Shown here: positions 7,731 to 14,020 of the stretch, piece after piece
Layout of the letters: each line of letters opens with the position of its first letter
How positions within the stretch are numbered: the first letter of the stretch is position 1
Origin: CBDVAK01 sp965371945
GTDB taxonomy: Bacteria; Pseudomonadota; Gammaproteobacteria; Competibacterales; JAHEDQ01
DNA: 14,020 bases
NCBI GenBank assembly: GCA_965371945.1
Contig: CBDVAK010000063.1
Span: forward strand, 1-14,020
Direction of reading: 5' to 3'
Translations under genes and position numbers: made by a program
Notes under the pieces: model-generated
What the model was told of the DNA's origin: nothing
Seen by the model: only the letters and a program-made list of their open reading frames with translations
Database searches by the model: none

Positions 7731-8296
7731 GACGTGCCCTCCGCGGTTGCTTCAGCCGGCCGCGTCTTGGCGACCTGTAGCTGGAAGAAGCTCGCACGTA
7801 TGCCGAGAACCTCTTTGTTGGTGATTTCCCTGAGAATCGGTTCCGCGAACCATTCGGCATCGTTGAGCTTGCGCATGAACTCGGAAACCAGGTTGTTGTT
7901 ACGCGCCACCCCGGTCATTACCAGCGTGGGCCCGTTGCGTTGCAGTTTGGTCAGGTACACCTCTTCCGGAAGCAGTCGCACCATTTCGTCGAAAAGGTGC
8001 ACCATTTCCGGCCGGCTGGCCTGCAGGTTCTGGATGATCTCCATGCGACCAAGAATCTGGGCCTTGGTTTTTTCCAGTGCCAGAATTTCCCGCTCCACCC
8101 GCTTTTGCTGTTCGATCTCGGCACGCAGATAGTCGTTGCGGGCAATCTGGTACTCGATTCGTGCACCGAAATAGAGATGGACGGAGCCCACGGACACCAC
8201 CGACAACAGCAGCGTCAGGATCGCCAGGATGCCGAACTCGCGTAACTGTTGTTTGCGACGCACTTCGCGCCACGGGAGTAGGTTGATCTGGCGCAT
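7727..8296 (-). CDS. pilN: Type IV pilus inner-membrane protein PilN
   Basis: Bitopic inner-membrane partner of PilO. Its cytoplasmic tail is the docking peptide for PilM. The tail motif INLLPWRE is present at residues 4-11. A transmembrane segment follows (about 23-45), then a long coiled coil (about 50-95) and a periplasmic ferredoxin-like domain (about 100-180, with LLPEEVYLTKLQ). Length 189 is normal. The ATG at 8296 shares one base with the pilM stop (TGATG), and a GAGGAG lies 12 bases before it, rather far, so re-initiation by coupling is likely to matter. Overlaps pilO by 4 bases. Confidence 0.95.
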   Translation of the reverse strand: MRQINLLPWREVRRKQQLREFGILAILTLLLSVVSVGSVHLYFGARIEYQIARNDYLRAEIEQQKRVEREILALEKTKAQILGRMEIIQNLQASRPEMVHLFDEMVRLLPEEVYLTKLQRNGPTLVMTGVARNNNLVSEFMRKLNDAEWFAEPILREITNKEVLGIRASFFQLQVAKTRPAEATAEGTS

Positions 8297-9354
8297 CAGT
8301 TTTCGAAGCTCCTCAGAGCCAGTCCGCAGGCGACCCCGAACAACGGCCCTTCCAGTAGCAGGCTGTTGCGGTTCACCTTGCGAGTGCTGGACATGAACTC
8401 AAACGGGTTGCCGATGAAGGTTGAAATACCGGTGTTCTCGGCGACGAAGGGCTCCAGACCCGGCAGCAGCGCGCCACCACCGATCAGCATGATGCAGTCG
8501 ACCGAACTGTAGTGACTGGCCGAGGTGAAGAACTGCAACGAATGGTTGATTTGCTCCAGCACCGAGGACAGAAACGGTTCAAGTATGCTGTTGCGGTAGT
8601 CTTCGGGCAGTTCGCTACCGCGAAGAGCAACTTCGGCTTGCTCCCGGGACAGACCGTAACTGTCCGCAATCCTGAGGGTGAGTTGATCACAGCCGAAGGT
8701 CTGGTCGCGGGTGTAGAGTATGCTGCCGTCCTGGACCACGGTGAGCGTGGTCTGGGCTGCGCCGATATCGACGATCGCAACCCGTTGATCGGAGCGAATG
8801 GTTGGGTGTTGCTCGAGCATGATGTTGAATGCATTCTCGAGCGCGTAAGCATCTACATCGACGATCTTGGCGCTGAGCCCGGCGTTCTCGATTGCGGCTT
8901 GGCGCAATTCCACGTTCTCGCGCCGGGATGCTACGATGGTGACGTCCAGGGTCTCGGGATTGTTTTCCGATATGCCACGCACTTCGAAATCCAGATACAC
9001 CTCGTCCAGCGGGTAAGGGATGTACTTCGGCGCCTCGAGGCGAACCTCGGTTTCAATCTCTTCTTCGCTGCGGTCCGCAGGCATCGGAATGGTTCGGGTG
9101 ATGACAGCCGAGGTGGGTACTGCCACGGCAACCTGTTTTGCTGAACTGCCGCTGGCTTTGACGGCGCGGCGTACCGCTGCGCCGACCTCGTCGGCGTCGG
9201 TGATGTTCCGGTCTGTCACCACACCATGGGCAAGTGGTTCCATGGCGCGGGCCTCTACCTGGTAGCGTTGCCCGTTGCGACTGAGTTCCAGCACCTTCAC
9301 AGAAGATGTGCAGATATCAATGCCGAGCACGTTGCTGCGGTTGGCGAAGAGCAA
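8296..9354 (-). CDS. pilM: Type IV pilus assembly protein PilM, actin-like ATPase
   Basis: Cytoplasmic actin/FtsA-like nucleotide-binding protein that binds the PilN tail and couples the inner-membrane complex to the cytoplasmic motors. The 352 residues show the actin-fold motifs in order: phosphate-1 VLGIDICTSSVKVLEL (about 9-24), the characteristic EAPKYIPYPLDEVYLDF (about 110-126), phosphate-2 VAIVDIGAAQTTLTVV (about 195-210), and adenosine motif LIGGGALLPGLE (about 290-301). The first codon is TTG at 9354; no ATG is nearby, AGGAG lies 8 bases upstream, and the resulting N-terminus MLFANRSNVLGIDI fits the family, so the TTG start is well supported. First gene of the minus-strand series, divergent from mrcA. 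Confidence 0.95.
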   Translation of the reverse strand: MLFANRSNVLGIDICTSSVKVLELSRNGQRYQVEARAMEPLAHGVVTDRNITDADEVGAAVRRAVKASGSSAKQVAVAVPTSAVITRTIPMPADRSEEEIETEVRLEAPKYIPYPLDEVYLDFEVRGISENNPETLDVTIVASRRENVELRQAAIENAGLSAKIVDVDAYALENAFNIMLEQHPTIRSDQRVAIVDIGAAQTTLTVVQDGSILYTRDQTFGCDQLTLRIADSYGLSREQAEVALRGSELPEDYRNSILEPFLSSVLEQINHSLQFFTSASHYSSVDCIMLIGGGALLPGLEPFVAENTGISTFIGNPFEFMSSTRKVNRNSLLLEGPLFGVACGLALRSFEN

Positions 9355-9535
9355 AGGTCGATCTCCTGTTTCTGGATCGGATTGCCGGGAACGAAGTCAG
9401 CGGTTCCGGATGTGCGACACAGGCTATATCAGCGCCAGGAGGCTTTCATACGAGGATTGGCGAAGCCTGACGGTCGGATCGTTTATACTGCTGCCTTAGT
9501 AATATGACTGACTCTGTACGATATATCGGACTCAT
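9355..9535. promoter_or_regulatory. Divergent pilM / mrcA promoter region
   Basis: These 181 bases separate two divergent genes, so promoters in both directions must lie here or inside the adjacent genes. No full sigma-70 promoter stands out. TATACT at 9484-9489 is a fair -10 candidate toward mrcA; the only TTGG-like -35 (9457-9462) is 21 bases away, too far. On the opposite strand TATAAA over the same AT-rich patch could serve pilM. An inverted repeat AGGCTT (9440-9445) / AAGCCT (9463-9468) and two 10-bp palindromes next to the mrcA start (9519-9528 and 9531-9540) could be protein or RNA sites. All roles are inference. Confidence 0.45.
9363..9367 (-). promoter_or_regulatory. Ribosome binding site deciding the TTG start of pilM
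   Basis: AGGAG on the minus strand, 8 bases before the TTG at 9354. It is the best Shine-Dalgarno match near the pilM N-terminus and supports the non-ATG start. The rare start codon would lower the yield of PilM despite a good ribosome site. Confidence 0.6.
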
Positions 9536-11917
9536 ATGAGACTGTTGCTGCGTTTGATCAGGACACTGCTGTATCTCGCTCTCGTCGGCGTGGTACTGGG
9601 GGTGGGTGCGGCCATCGCGCTTTACTACTATCTGGCCCCACAGCTTCCGGACATCGCCAGTCTGGCTGAAGTGCAGTTACAGGTACCTTTGCGGGTATAC
9701 AGCCAGGACAGCAAACTGATCGCGCAATTCGGCGAGAAGCGCAGGATTCCAATCACTTACGCGGAAGTGCCGGCGGCCATGGAGCAGGCGTTTCTGGCCT
9801 CTGAGGACGATCGTTTCTACCAGCATCCGGGCGTCGACTACCAGGGTCTTCTGCGAGCGGGCTTCCAGTTGCTGCGCACCGGCAAACGCACCCAGGGCGG
9901 CAGTACCATCACCATGCAGGTGGCTCGCAACTTTTTCCTCTCACGTGAAAAGACCTATACCCGCAAGTTGAACGAAATCCTGCTGGCTTTGAAAATCGAG
10001 CGCAAGCTCAGCAAGCAGCAGATCCTGGAACTCTATCTGAACAAGATTTATCTGGGGCAGCGCGCCTATGGTGTGGGGGCGGCGGCCGAAGTTTACTACG
10101 GTGTACCGCTGAACGAGTTGACTCTGGCCCAGGTCGCCATGATTGCCGGGCTGCCCAAGGCCCCATCCAAGTTCAACCCGGTTGCCAATCCGCAGCGCGC
10201 ATTAGTTCGCCGCGACTATGTGCTGGGAAGAATGCGCGACCTCGGGTTCATCGACGCGGCCGCATATGAGCAGGCCAGAGAGGCCCCGGTCACTGCCCGG
10301 GTGCACGCGGTTCCCGCCGAAGTGGATGCGCCCTATGTAGCCGAGATGGTTCGCAGCGAACTGGTGGAGCGTTACGGAGAGGAAGCCTATACGCGAGGCT
10401 TCCAGGTCTATACGACCGTTGACAGTCGTTTGCAGCAGGCAGCCGATTTGGCTTTGCGCCAGGCGTTGCTGGCCTACGATCGCCGCCACGGCTGGCGTGG
10501 TGCGGAAGCGCGCCTGGAACTGGACACCACCAGCGCCAGCGAACGACTCGGGACGCTGGTGACCCGTGGAGAGGTTGGTGGCCTCAAGCCGGCACTGGTG
10601 TTGGCGGTTGAGGACAAGAGCGCACGGTTGCTGCTGGCCGACGGGCAGACGCTCGGGCTCGGCTGGGAAGCGATGAAATGGGCCCGCGCCTACAAGGACG
10701 AAAACGAGCGGGGCAGGGCTCCGGCCAGCGCCAGCGATATTTTCCAGCCTGGGGACCTGGTGCGCCTGCAGCTGGGCGAGAAAGGCTGGCAGTTGGCCCA
10801 GATTCCGGATGTCCAGGGTGCTTTGGTGGCTCTGCGTCCGCGCGATGGTGCAATCCTGGCGCTGGTCGGGGGGTTCGACTTCTATGACAGCAAGTTCAAC
10901 CGCGTGACCCAGGCTGAGCGACAACCGGGTTCGGGATTCAAGCCGTTTCTTTATTCGGCCGCGCTGGAGAAAGGCTATACCCCTGCGACATTGATAAACG
11001 ATGCGCCGATCGTTCTCGAGGATGCCAGTCTCGAAGGTGACTGGCGGCCGCAAAACTATTCGCGCAAGTTCTACGGCCCGACGCGATTGCGAGAGGCGCT
11101 ATACAAATCACGGAACCTGGTGTCGATCCGCCTGTTGCGCGATATCGGGATCGAATATACGCGGGATTACGCCTCCCGATTCGGCTTCAAGACCGACAAG
11201 CTACCCAAGAATCTGTCCCTGGCGCTGGGTTCCGCGACCGTCACTCCGATGGACATGGTCACCGCTTTTGCGGTGTTCGCCAATGACGGCTATCGGGTCG
11301 AGACCCATCTGATCGAACGCATCCAGGACGCCGGCGACGAGCCGGTCTACGTGGCGGATTTCCCCCGCGTGCCGGTTCCGAAAGATGAATCGGATACCAG
11401 CAATCCCGCGCAACGTGTACTGAGTGAGCAGAATGTTTACATCATGCGCTCGATGCTGCGTGACGTGGTCCGGGTTGGTACCGGTCGCAAGGCCAGCAGC
11501 CTCGGTCGCAAGGATCTGGCGGGCAAGACCGGCACCACCAACGACCAGATCGATGCCTGGTTCAACGGCTTCAATTCTCAGCTGGTGGCGACTGCCTGGG
11601 TGGGCTTCGACCAGATCAGGCCGTTGGGGCGCAAGGAGGTCGGCGGCACCGCCGCATTGCCGATGTGGGTCGACTTTGCGCGCATCGCGCTCGATGGCGT
11701 GCCCGAGCAGACTCTGGAGGTTCCGGAAGGTATCGTCACCGCTCGCATCGATCGCAAGACCGGGTTACGGGTCGCCGATGGCAGCGGCCGCAAGGGCACG
11801 GTCATGGAGATATTTCGCGAGGGATCTCTGCCGGGAGAGATCGGTGCCGCCGTCGGTGGCGCCAGCCCCGGTTCGGCTGGCGGTGGCGGTTCCAGTTCCC
11901 AGGGGTCGTTGTTCTGA
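9536..11917 (+). CDS. mrcA: Penicillin-binding protein 1A (bifunctional class A PBP)
   Basis: Inner-membrane peptidoglycan synthase (also called ponA): polymerises lipid II and cross-links the strands. Length 793. One membrane anchor (about 8-32) precedes the GT51 glycosyltransferase, with catalytic E90 in SEDDRFYQHPGVD, GGSTITMQ (121-128) and RKLNEILLALKIE (143-155, E147). The transpeptidase has S466-x-x-K469 (GSGFKP), S525-R-N527 and K664-T-G-T (664-667). Between them, about 320-425, lies the OB-like insert typical of PBP1a. The tail (about 774-793) is a Gly/Ser-rich low-complexity stretch. The ATG at 9536 gives the normal short cytoplasmic tail; the ribosome site is weak (GGA 6 bases upstream), and the ATG lies inside a perfect palindrome. 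Divergent from pilM, the usual gammaproteobacterial arrangement. A small gene follows after 3 bases. All catalytic residues are present. Confidence 0.97.
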   Translation: MRLLLRLIRTLLYLALVGVVLGVGAAIALYYYLAPQLPDIASLAEVQLQVPLRVYSQDSKLIAQFGEKRRIPITYAEVPAAMEQAFLASEDDRFYQHPGVDYQGLLRAGFQLLRTGKRTQGGSTITMQVARNFFLSREKTYTRKLNEILLALKIERKLSKQQILELYLNKIYLGQRAYGVGAAAEVYYGVPLNELTLAQVAMIAGLPKAPSKFNPVANPQRALVRRDYVLGRMRDLGFIDAAAYEQAREAPVTARVHAVPAEVDAPYVAEMVRSELVERYGEEAYTRGFQVYTTVDSRLQQAADLALRQALLAYDRRHGWRGAEARLELDTTSASERLGTLVTRGEVGGLKPALVLAVEDKSARLLLADGQTLGLGWEAMKWARAYKDENERGRAPASASDIFQPGDLVRLQLGEKGWQLAQIPDVQGALVALRPRDGAILALVGGFDFYDSKFNRVTQAERQPGSGFKPFLYSAALEKGYTPATLINDAPIVLEDASLEGDWRPQNYSRKFYGPTRLREALYKSRNLVSIRLLRDIGIEYTRDYASRFGFKTDKLPKNLSLALGSATVTPMDMVTAFAVFANDGYRVETHLIERIQDAGDEPVYVADFPRVPVPKDESDTSNPAQRVLSEQNVYIMRSMLRDVVRVGTGRKASSLGRKDLAGKTGTTNDQIDAWFNGFNSQLVATAWVGFDQIRPLGRKEVGGTAALPMWVDFARIALDGVPEQTLEVPEGIVTARIDRKTGLRVADGSGRKGTVMEIFREGSLPGEIGAAVGGASPGSAGGGGSSSQGSLF

Positions 11918-11920
11918 ACC

Positions 11921-12526
11921 ATGGCCGCTCGCGATCGACAGCGGACACTGCTGGCACAGGAGGCTGCCCGGATCATGGCGCAAGAAGGCGTCCGTGACTT
12001 CGGCGAGGCCAAGCGCAAGTCCGCTCAGCGTCTGGGCTCGCCGTATGGCCGTGGCCTGCCCAGCAATGTCGAGGTCGAGGCGGCGTTGCGCGACTACCAG
12101 AGATTGTTCGATGGGGCCGGGCAAAGCAATCGGCTGCAGGAGCTGCGCGGCTGCGCTCTGGAGGCCATGGATTTTTTTTCCCGCTTCAAGCCCCGCCTGG
12201 TCGGCTCCGTGCTCAACGGGACCGCGGCGCAGCACGCGTGCGTCGATCTGCACCTGTTCGCTGACACCAGCGAGGATGTCGTGCTGTTCCTGCTGGAGCG
12301 GCAGATCCCCTACGATGCGACCGAGCGGCGTTTCCGTATCAACGGCGACGATCACGCCTGCTTTCCGGCCTTCCAGTTTGCGGCTGGAGAGATCGGGGTT
12401 GAACTGGTGGTGTTCCCGTTACAAGGACTGCACCAGGCACCGTGGAGCCCGGTGGACGGCCGGCCCATGCAGCGTGCTGATGCGTTCCAACTGCAAAGGC
12501 TGATCAGCGAAGCCGGCTACGCCTGA
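11921..12526 (+). CDS. Conserved-looking protein of unknown function, possible degenerate nucleotidyltransferase fold
   Basis: A 201-residue soluble protein with no signal peptide or membrane segment. I do not recognise a characterised family. The N-terminal third (1-90) is basic and helical. It is followed by GS at 95-96, then D109-L-H111-L, which resembles the GS...DhDh core of polymerase-beta-type nucleotidyltransferases, but with His in place of the second acid. E161 in GVELVVF could be the third acidic position. The segment SPVDGRPM (176-183) looks constrained. The gene starts 3 bases after the mrcA stop with no strong ribosome site of its own, so it is probably translated by coupling to PBP1a. 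Its last 10 bases overlap the end of gltA on the other strand. Codon and base composition match the neighbours, which with the coupling makes it a real gene. The nucleotidyltransferase idea is inference. Confidence 0.85.
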   Translation: MAARDRQRTLLAQEAARIMAQEGVRDFGEAKRKSAQRLGSPYGRGLPSNVEVEAALRDYQRLFDGAGQSNRLQELRGCALEAMDFFSRFKPRLVGSVLNGTAAQHACVDLHLFADTSEDVVLFLLERQIPYDATERRFRINGDDHACFPAFQFAAGEIGVELVVFPLQGLHQAPWSPVDGRPMQRADAFQLQRLISEAGYA

Positions 12527-13806
12527 GCGCGCGGTTTGATGTCGCGGCGGGTCATGCCTGCATAGAGTTGGCGTGGGCGGCCGATTTTCTGCCCCGGATC
12601 TGAGATCATTTCAATCCAGTGCGCGATCCAGCCCACCGTTCTGGCGATGGTAAACATCACCGTGAACATCTCCACCGGTATGCCCAGGGCCTTGTAGATG
12701 ATGCCAGAGTAGAAGTCGACATTGGGGTACAGTTTGCGCTCGACGAAATATTCGTCCTCGAGGGCGATCTCTTCGAGGCGCATCGCCAGTTCCATACGTG
12801 GGTCGTTGCCGTACTTGACCAGCACCTGGTGGCAGATGTCCTTGACGATGGTCGCGCGCGGATCGAAATTGCGGTAGACCCTGTGACCGAATCCCATCAG
12901 TCTGAACGGGTCGTCGCGGTCCTTGGCCTTGGCGATGTAGGTATCGATATTGTCCACCGAGCCAATTTCATCGAGCATCTTCAGCACGGCTTCGTTGGCG
13001 CCGCCATGCGCCGGTCCCCACAGGCAGGCGATTCCCGCGGCGATTGCGGCATAGGGGTTGGCTCCGGAAGAGCCCGCTAGCCGTACCGTCGACGTCGAGG
13101 CGTTCTGCTCGTGGTCCGCATGCAGAATGAACAATACGTCCAGTGCTTTTCGGGCCACTGGATCGACTTCGTAGTCCTCGCTCGGGCGTGCGTACATCAT
13201 GTGCAGCAGGTTGCCGCAATAACTGAGTTCGTTGCGCGGATACATGAACGGTTCGCCCACTGAATGCTTGTAGGCGGCCGCGGCGATCGTCGGCATCTTG
13301 GCGATCAGCCGATAGGCCGTGGTCATGCGGTCTTCGGGATCACGGATATCCAGCGAGTCGTGATAAAAAGCCGACAACGAACTCACCACGCCGGTCATCA
13401 TCGCCATGGGGTGGGCGTCGTAGCGGAAGCCGTCGAAGAATCTTCGCAGGCTCTCGTTGATCATGGTGTGAACCGATATCGTTCGTGAAAATGCCTCCTT
13501 CTGCTGTGGGTCCGGCAGATCGCCCTTGAGCAGCAGATAGCAGACGTCCAGAAAGCTGCATTGTTCGGCCAGTTGCTCGATCGGGTATCCCCGGTACCAC
13601 AGTTCGCCGCGGTGTCCGTCCAGGTAGGTAATCGCACTCTGGCAGCTTGCGGTGGCGACGAATCCTGGGTCGAAGGTAAAGCAGCCGAGATCCTTGTAGA
13701 TACTGCCGATGTCGATTACTGACGGGCCAGCCGTACCCTCACGCACGGGAAGCGAAGTCGATTTTCCGGTGGCATCGTCAGTCAGGGTCATTTGGGCTTC
13801 AGGCAT
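12517..13806 (-). CDS. gltA: Citrate synthase (type II, hexameric-type)
   Basis: Condenses acetyl-CoA with oxaloacetate to citrate, the entry step of the TCA cycle. From the ATG at 13806 the protein is 429 residues, almost the same as E. coli GltA (427). Catalytic residues are H267 (WGPAHGGANEAV), H308 in the GFGHRVYRNFDPRA signature, and D364 (PNVDFYSG), each within 2-3 positions of the E. coli numbering. The N-terminal domain before about residue 60 is the form seen in gram-negative NADH-sensitive enzymes. The frame stays open upstream to a GTG at 13878, but that adds 24 residues with no family likeness. GGGAG lies 7 bases before the ATG at 13806, so I use this start. A further ATG lies five codons in. 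The 3' end overlaps the convergent unknown gene by 10 bases, leaving no room for a terminator between them. Confidence 0.97.
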   Translation of the reverse strand: MPEAQMTLTDDATGKSTSLPVREGTAGPSVIDIGSIYKDLGCFTFDPGFVATASCQSAITYLDGHRGELWYRGYPIEQLAEQCSFLDVCYLLLKGDLPDPQQKEAFSRTISVHTMINESLRRFFDGFRYDAHPMAMMTGVVSSLSAFYHDSLDIRDPEDRMTTAYRLIAKMPTIAAAAYKHSVGEPFMYPRNELSYCGNLLHMMYARPSEDYEVDPVARKALDVLFILHADHEQNASTSTVRLAGSSGANPYAAIAAGIACLWGPAHGGANEAVLKMLDEIGSVDNIDTYIAKAKDRDDPFRLMGFGHRVYRNFDPRATIVKDICHQVLVKYGNDPRMELAMRLEEIALEDEYFVERKLYPNVDFYSGIIYKALGIPVEMFTVMFTIARTVGWIAHWIEMISDPGQKIGRPRQLYAGMTRRDIKPRAQA

Positions 13807-13922
13807 ACAGCGGCTCCCTGGTTTGCGGGCATGGGTGTCCGCAATATCCGTGTTGGTACGGGGGGTACAGGGTGGCACAATAAATTGGTGCTATGCAACA
13901 TCCGTCGCTGGGGAGGACCTCA
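13807..13922. promoter_or_regulatory. gltA upstream region
   Basis: Non-coding if gltA starts at 13806. It should carry the gltA 5' leader and promoter, but I cannot point to a convincing -35/-10 pair. An imperfect dyad at 13873-13893 (TGGCAC, 9 bases, GTGCTA) centred on an AT-rich patch is the only operator-like pattern I noticed, and it is weak. Confidence 0.35.
13814..13818 (-). promoter_or_regulatory. Ribosome binding site deciding the gltA start
   Basis: GGGAG on the minus strand, 7 bases before the ATG at 13806. It favours this start over the in-frame GTG at 13878. I see no equally good site before the GTG. Confidence 0.6.
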
Positions 13923-14009
13923 ATGAAGCCCGCTGTCGCGATCCGGCAGAGGCCGGATTTTGGTACGCGGACCCTTGCGAATCGACCCGCATGCCAGGCA
14001 GCGGGCTGA
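13923..14009 (+). other. Structured element with a possible 28-codon ORF
   Basis: A perfect 9-bp inverted repeat, AGCCCGCTG (13927-13935) and CAGCGGGCT (13999-14007), encloses a second perfect hairpin, ATCCGG (13941-13946) / CCGGAT (13953-13958), followed by TTT. The same stretch can be read as a 28-codon plus-strand ORF starting at the ATG at 13923, with GGAGG 6 bases upstream and its TGA ending at 14009. The outer repeat nearly spans the whole ORF. It could be a leader or small structured RNA for a gene beyond the right edge, or a chance ORF through an RNA element. It does not fold as a tRNA. I do not recognise it. Confidence 0.3.
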
Positions 14010-14020
14010 AGCGAACGGAT

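Noticed and set aside
9457..9489. Sigma-70 promoter TTGGCG / TATACT for mrcA
   Set aside because: The spacer is 21 bases, too long for a confident call. Only the -10-like element is noted.
10202..11053. Minus-strand 283-codon open frame inside mrcA
   Set aside because: Antisense to the PBP1a linker and transpeptidase, where the plus-strand frame has all catalytic motifs.
11424..12503. Plus-strand 359-codon open frame across the mrcA end and the next gene
   Set aside because: Arg/Ser/Trp-rich out-of-frame translation of two better supported genes.
13807..13878. N-terminal extension of citrate synthase from the GTG at 13878
   Set aside because: The 24 extra residues do not resemble the family, and the ATG at 13806 has GGGAG at a good distance and gives the normal length.
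13927..14007. tRNA or integron attC site at the large inverted repeat
   Set aside because: No T-loop in the right place and no correct arm spacing for a tRNA, and the stem ends lack the attC core (RYYYAAC/GTTRRRY).

Overview
The window looks like ordinary core chromosome of a GC-rich gammaproteobacterium. The main reason is the order PBP1a <-> pilMNOPQ-aroK-aroB, with pilM divergent from the PBP1a gene, which is a classical gammaproteobacterial arrangement known from Pseudomonas and relatives. A free-living member of the Chromatiales or a related group is plausible, but this is an inference and no species can be named from the sequence. I see no insertion sequence, integrase, phage gene, CRISPR array, tRNA or rRNA.

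Layout. Positions 1-9354 form one long minus-strand series. Read in the direction of transcription it is pilM, pilN, pilO, pilP, pilQ (type IV pilus alignment subcomplex and outer-membrane secretin), aroK and aroB (shikimate pathway), hemE (haem synthesis), and a class I fumarase that runs off the left edge without its last codons. The pilM-pilN-pilO-pilP genes overlap by 1-4 bases, so they are almost certainly translationally coupled. The later genes are separated by 34-86 bases. Two of those gaps (pilQ-aroK and hemE-fumarase) contain clear hairpins without a U-tract. A 181-base divergent intergenic region (9355-9535) separates pilM from the plus-strand PBP1a gene (mrcA). A small uncharacterised gene follows PBP1a after 3 bases and overlaps tail-to-tail by 10 bases with gltA (citrate synthase, minus strand). 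The last ~210 bases are the gltA upstream region. They hold a large inverted repeat with a nested hairpin and a possible 28-codon ORF on the plus strand.

How the genes fit together. PilM (cytoplasmic, actin-like) binds the N-terminal tail of PilN. PilN and PilO form the inner-membrane heterodimer, and the lipoprotein PilP links them to PilQ, the pore through which the pilus passes. PBP1a builds the peptidoglycan that this envelope-spanning machine crosses. AroK/AroB, HemE, fumarase and citrate synthase are housekeeping metabolism.

I found no convincing new system. The points most worth a second look are: a G12/C12 tract and cluster of substitutions in the fumarase gene that remove a catalytic-site threonine and look like a consensus error; the uncharacterised gene coupled to PBP1a, which carries a degenerate nucleotidyltransferase-like pattern; two adjacent perfect palindromes over the PBP1a start; and the structured element upstream of gltA.
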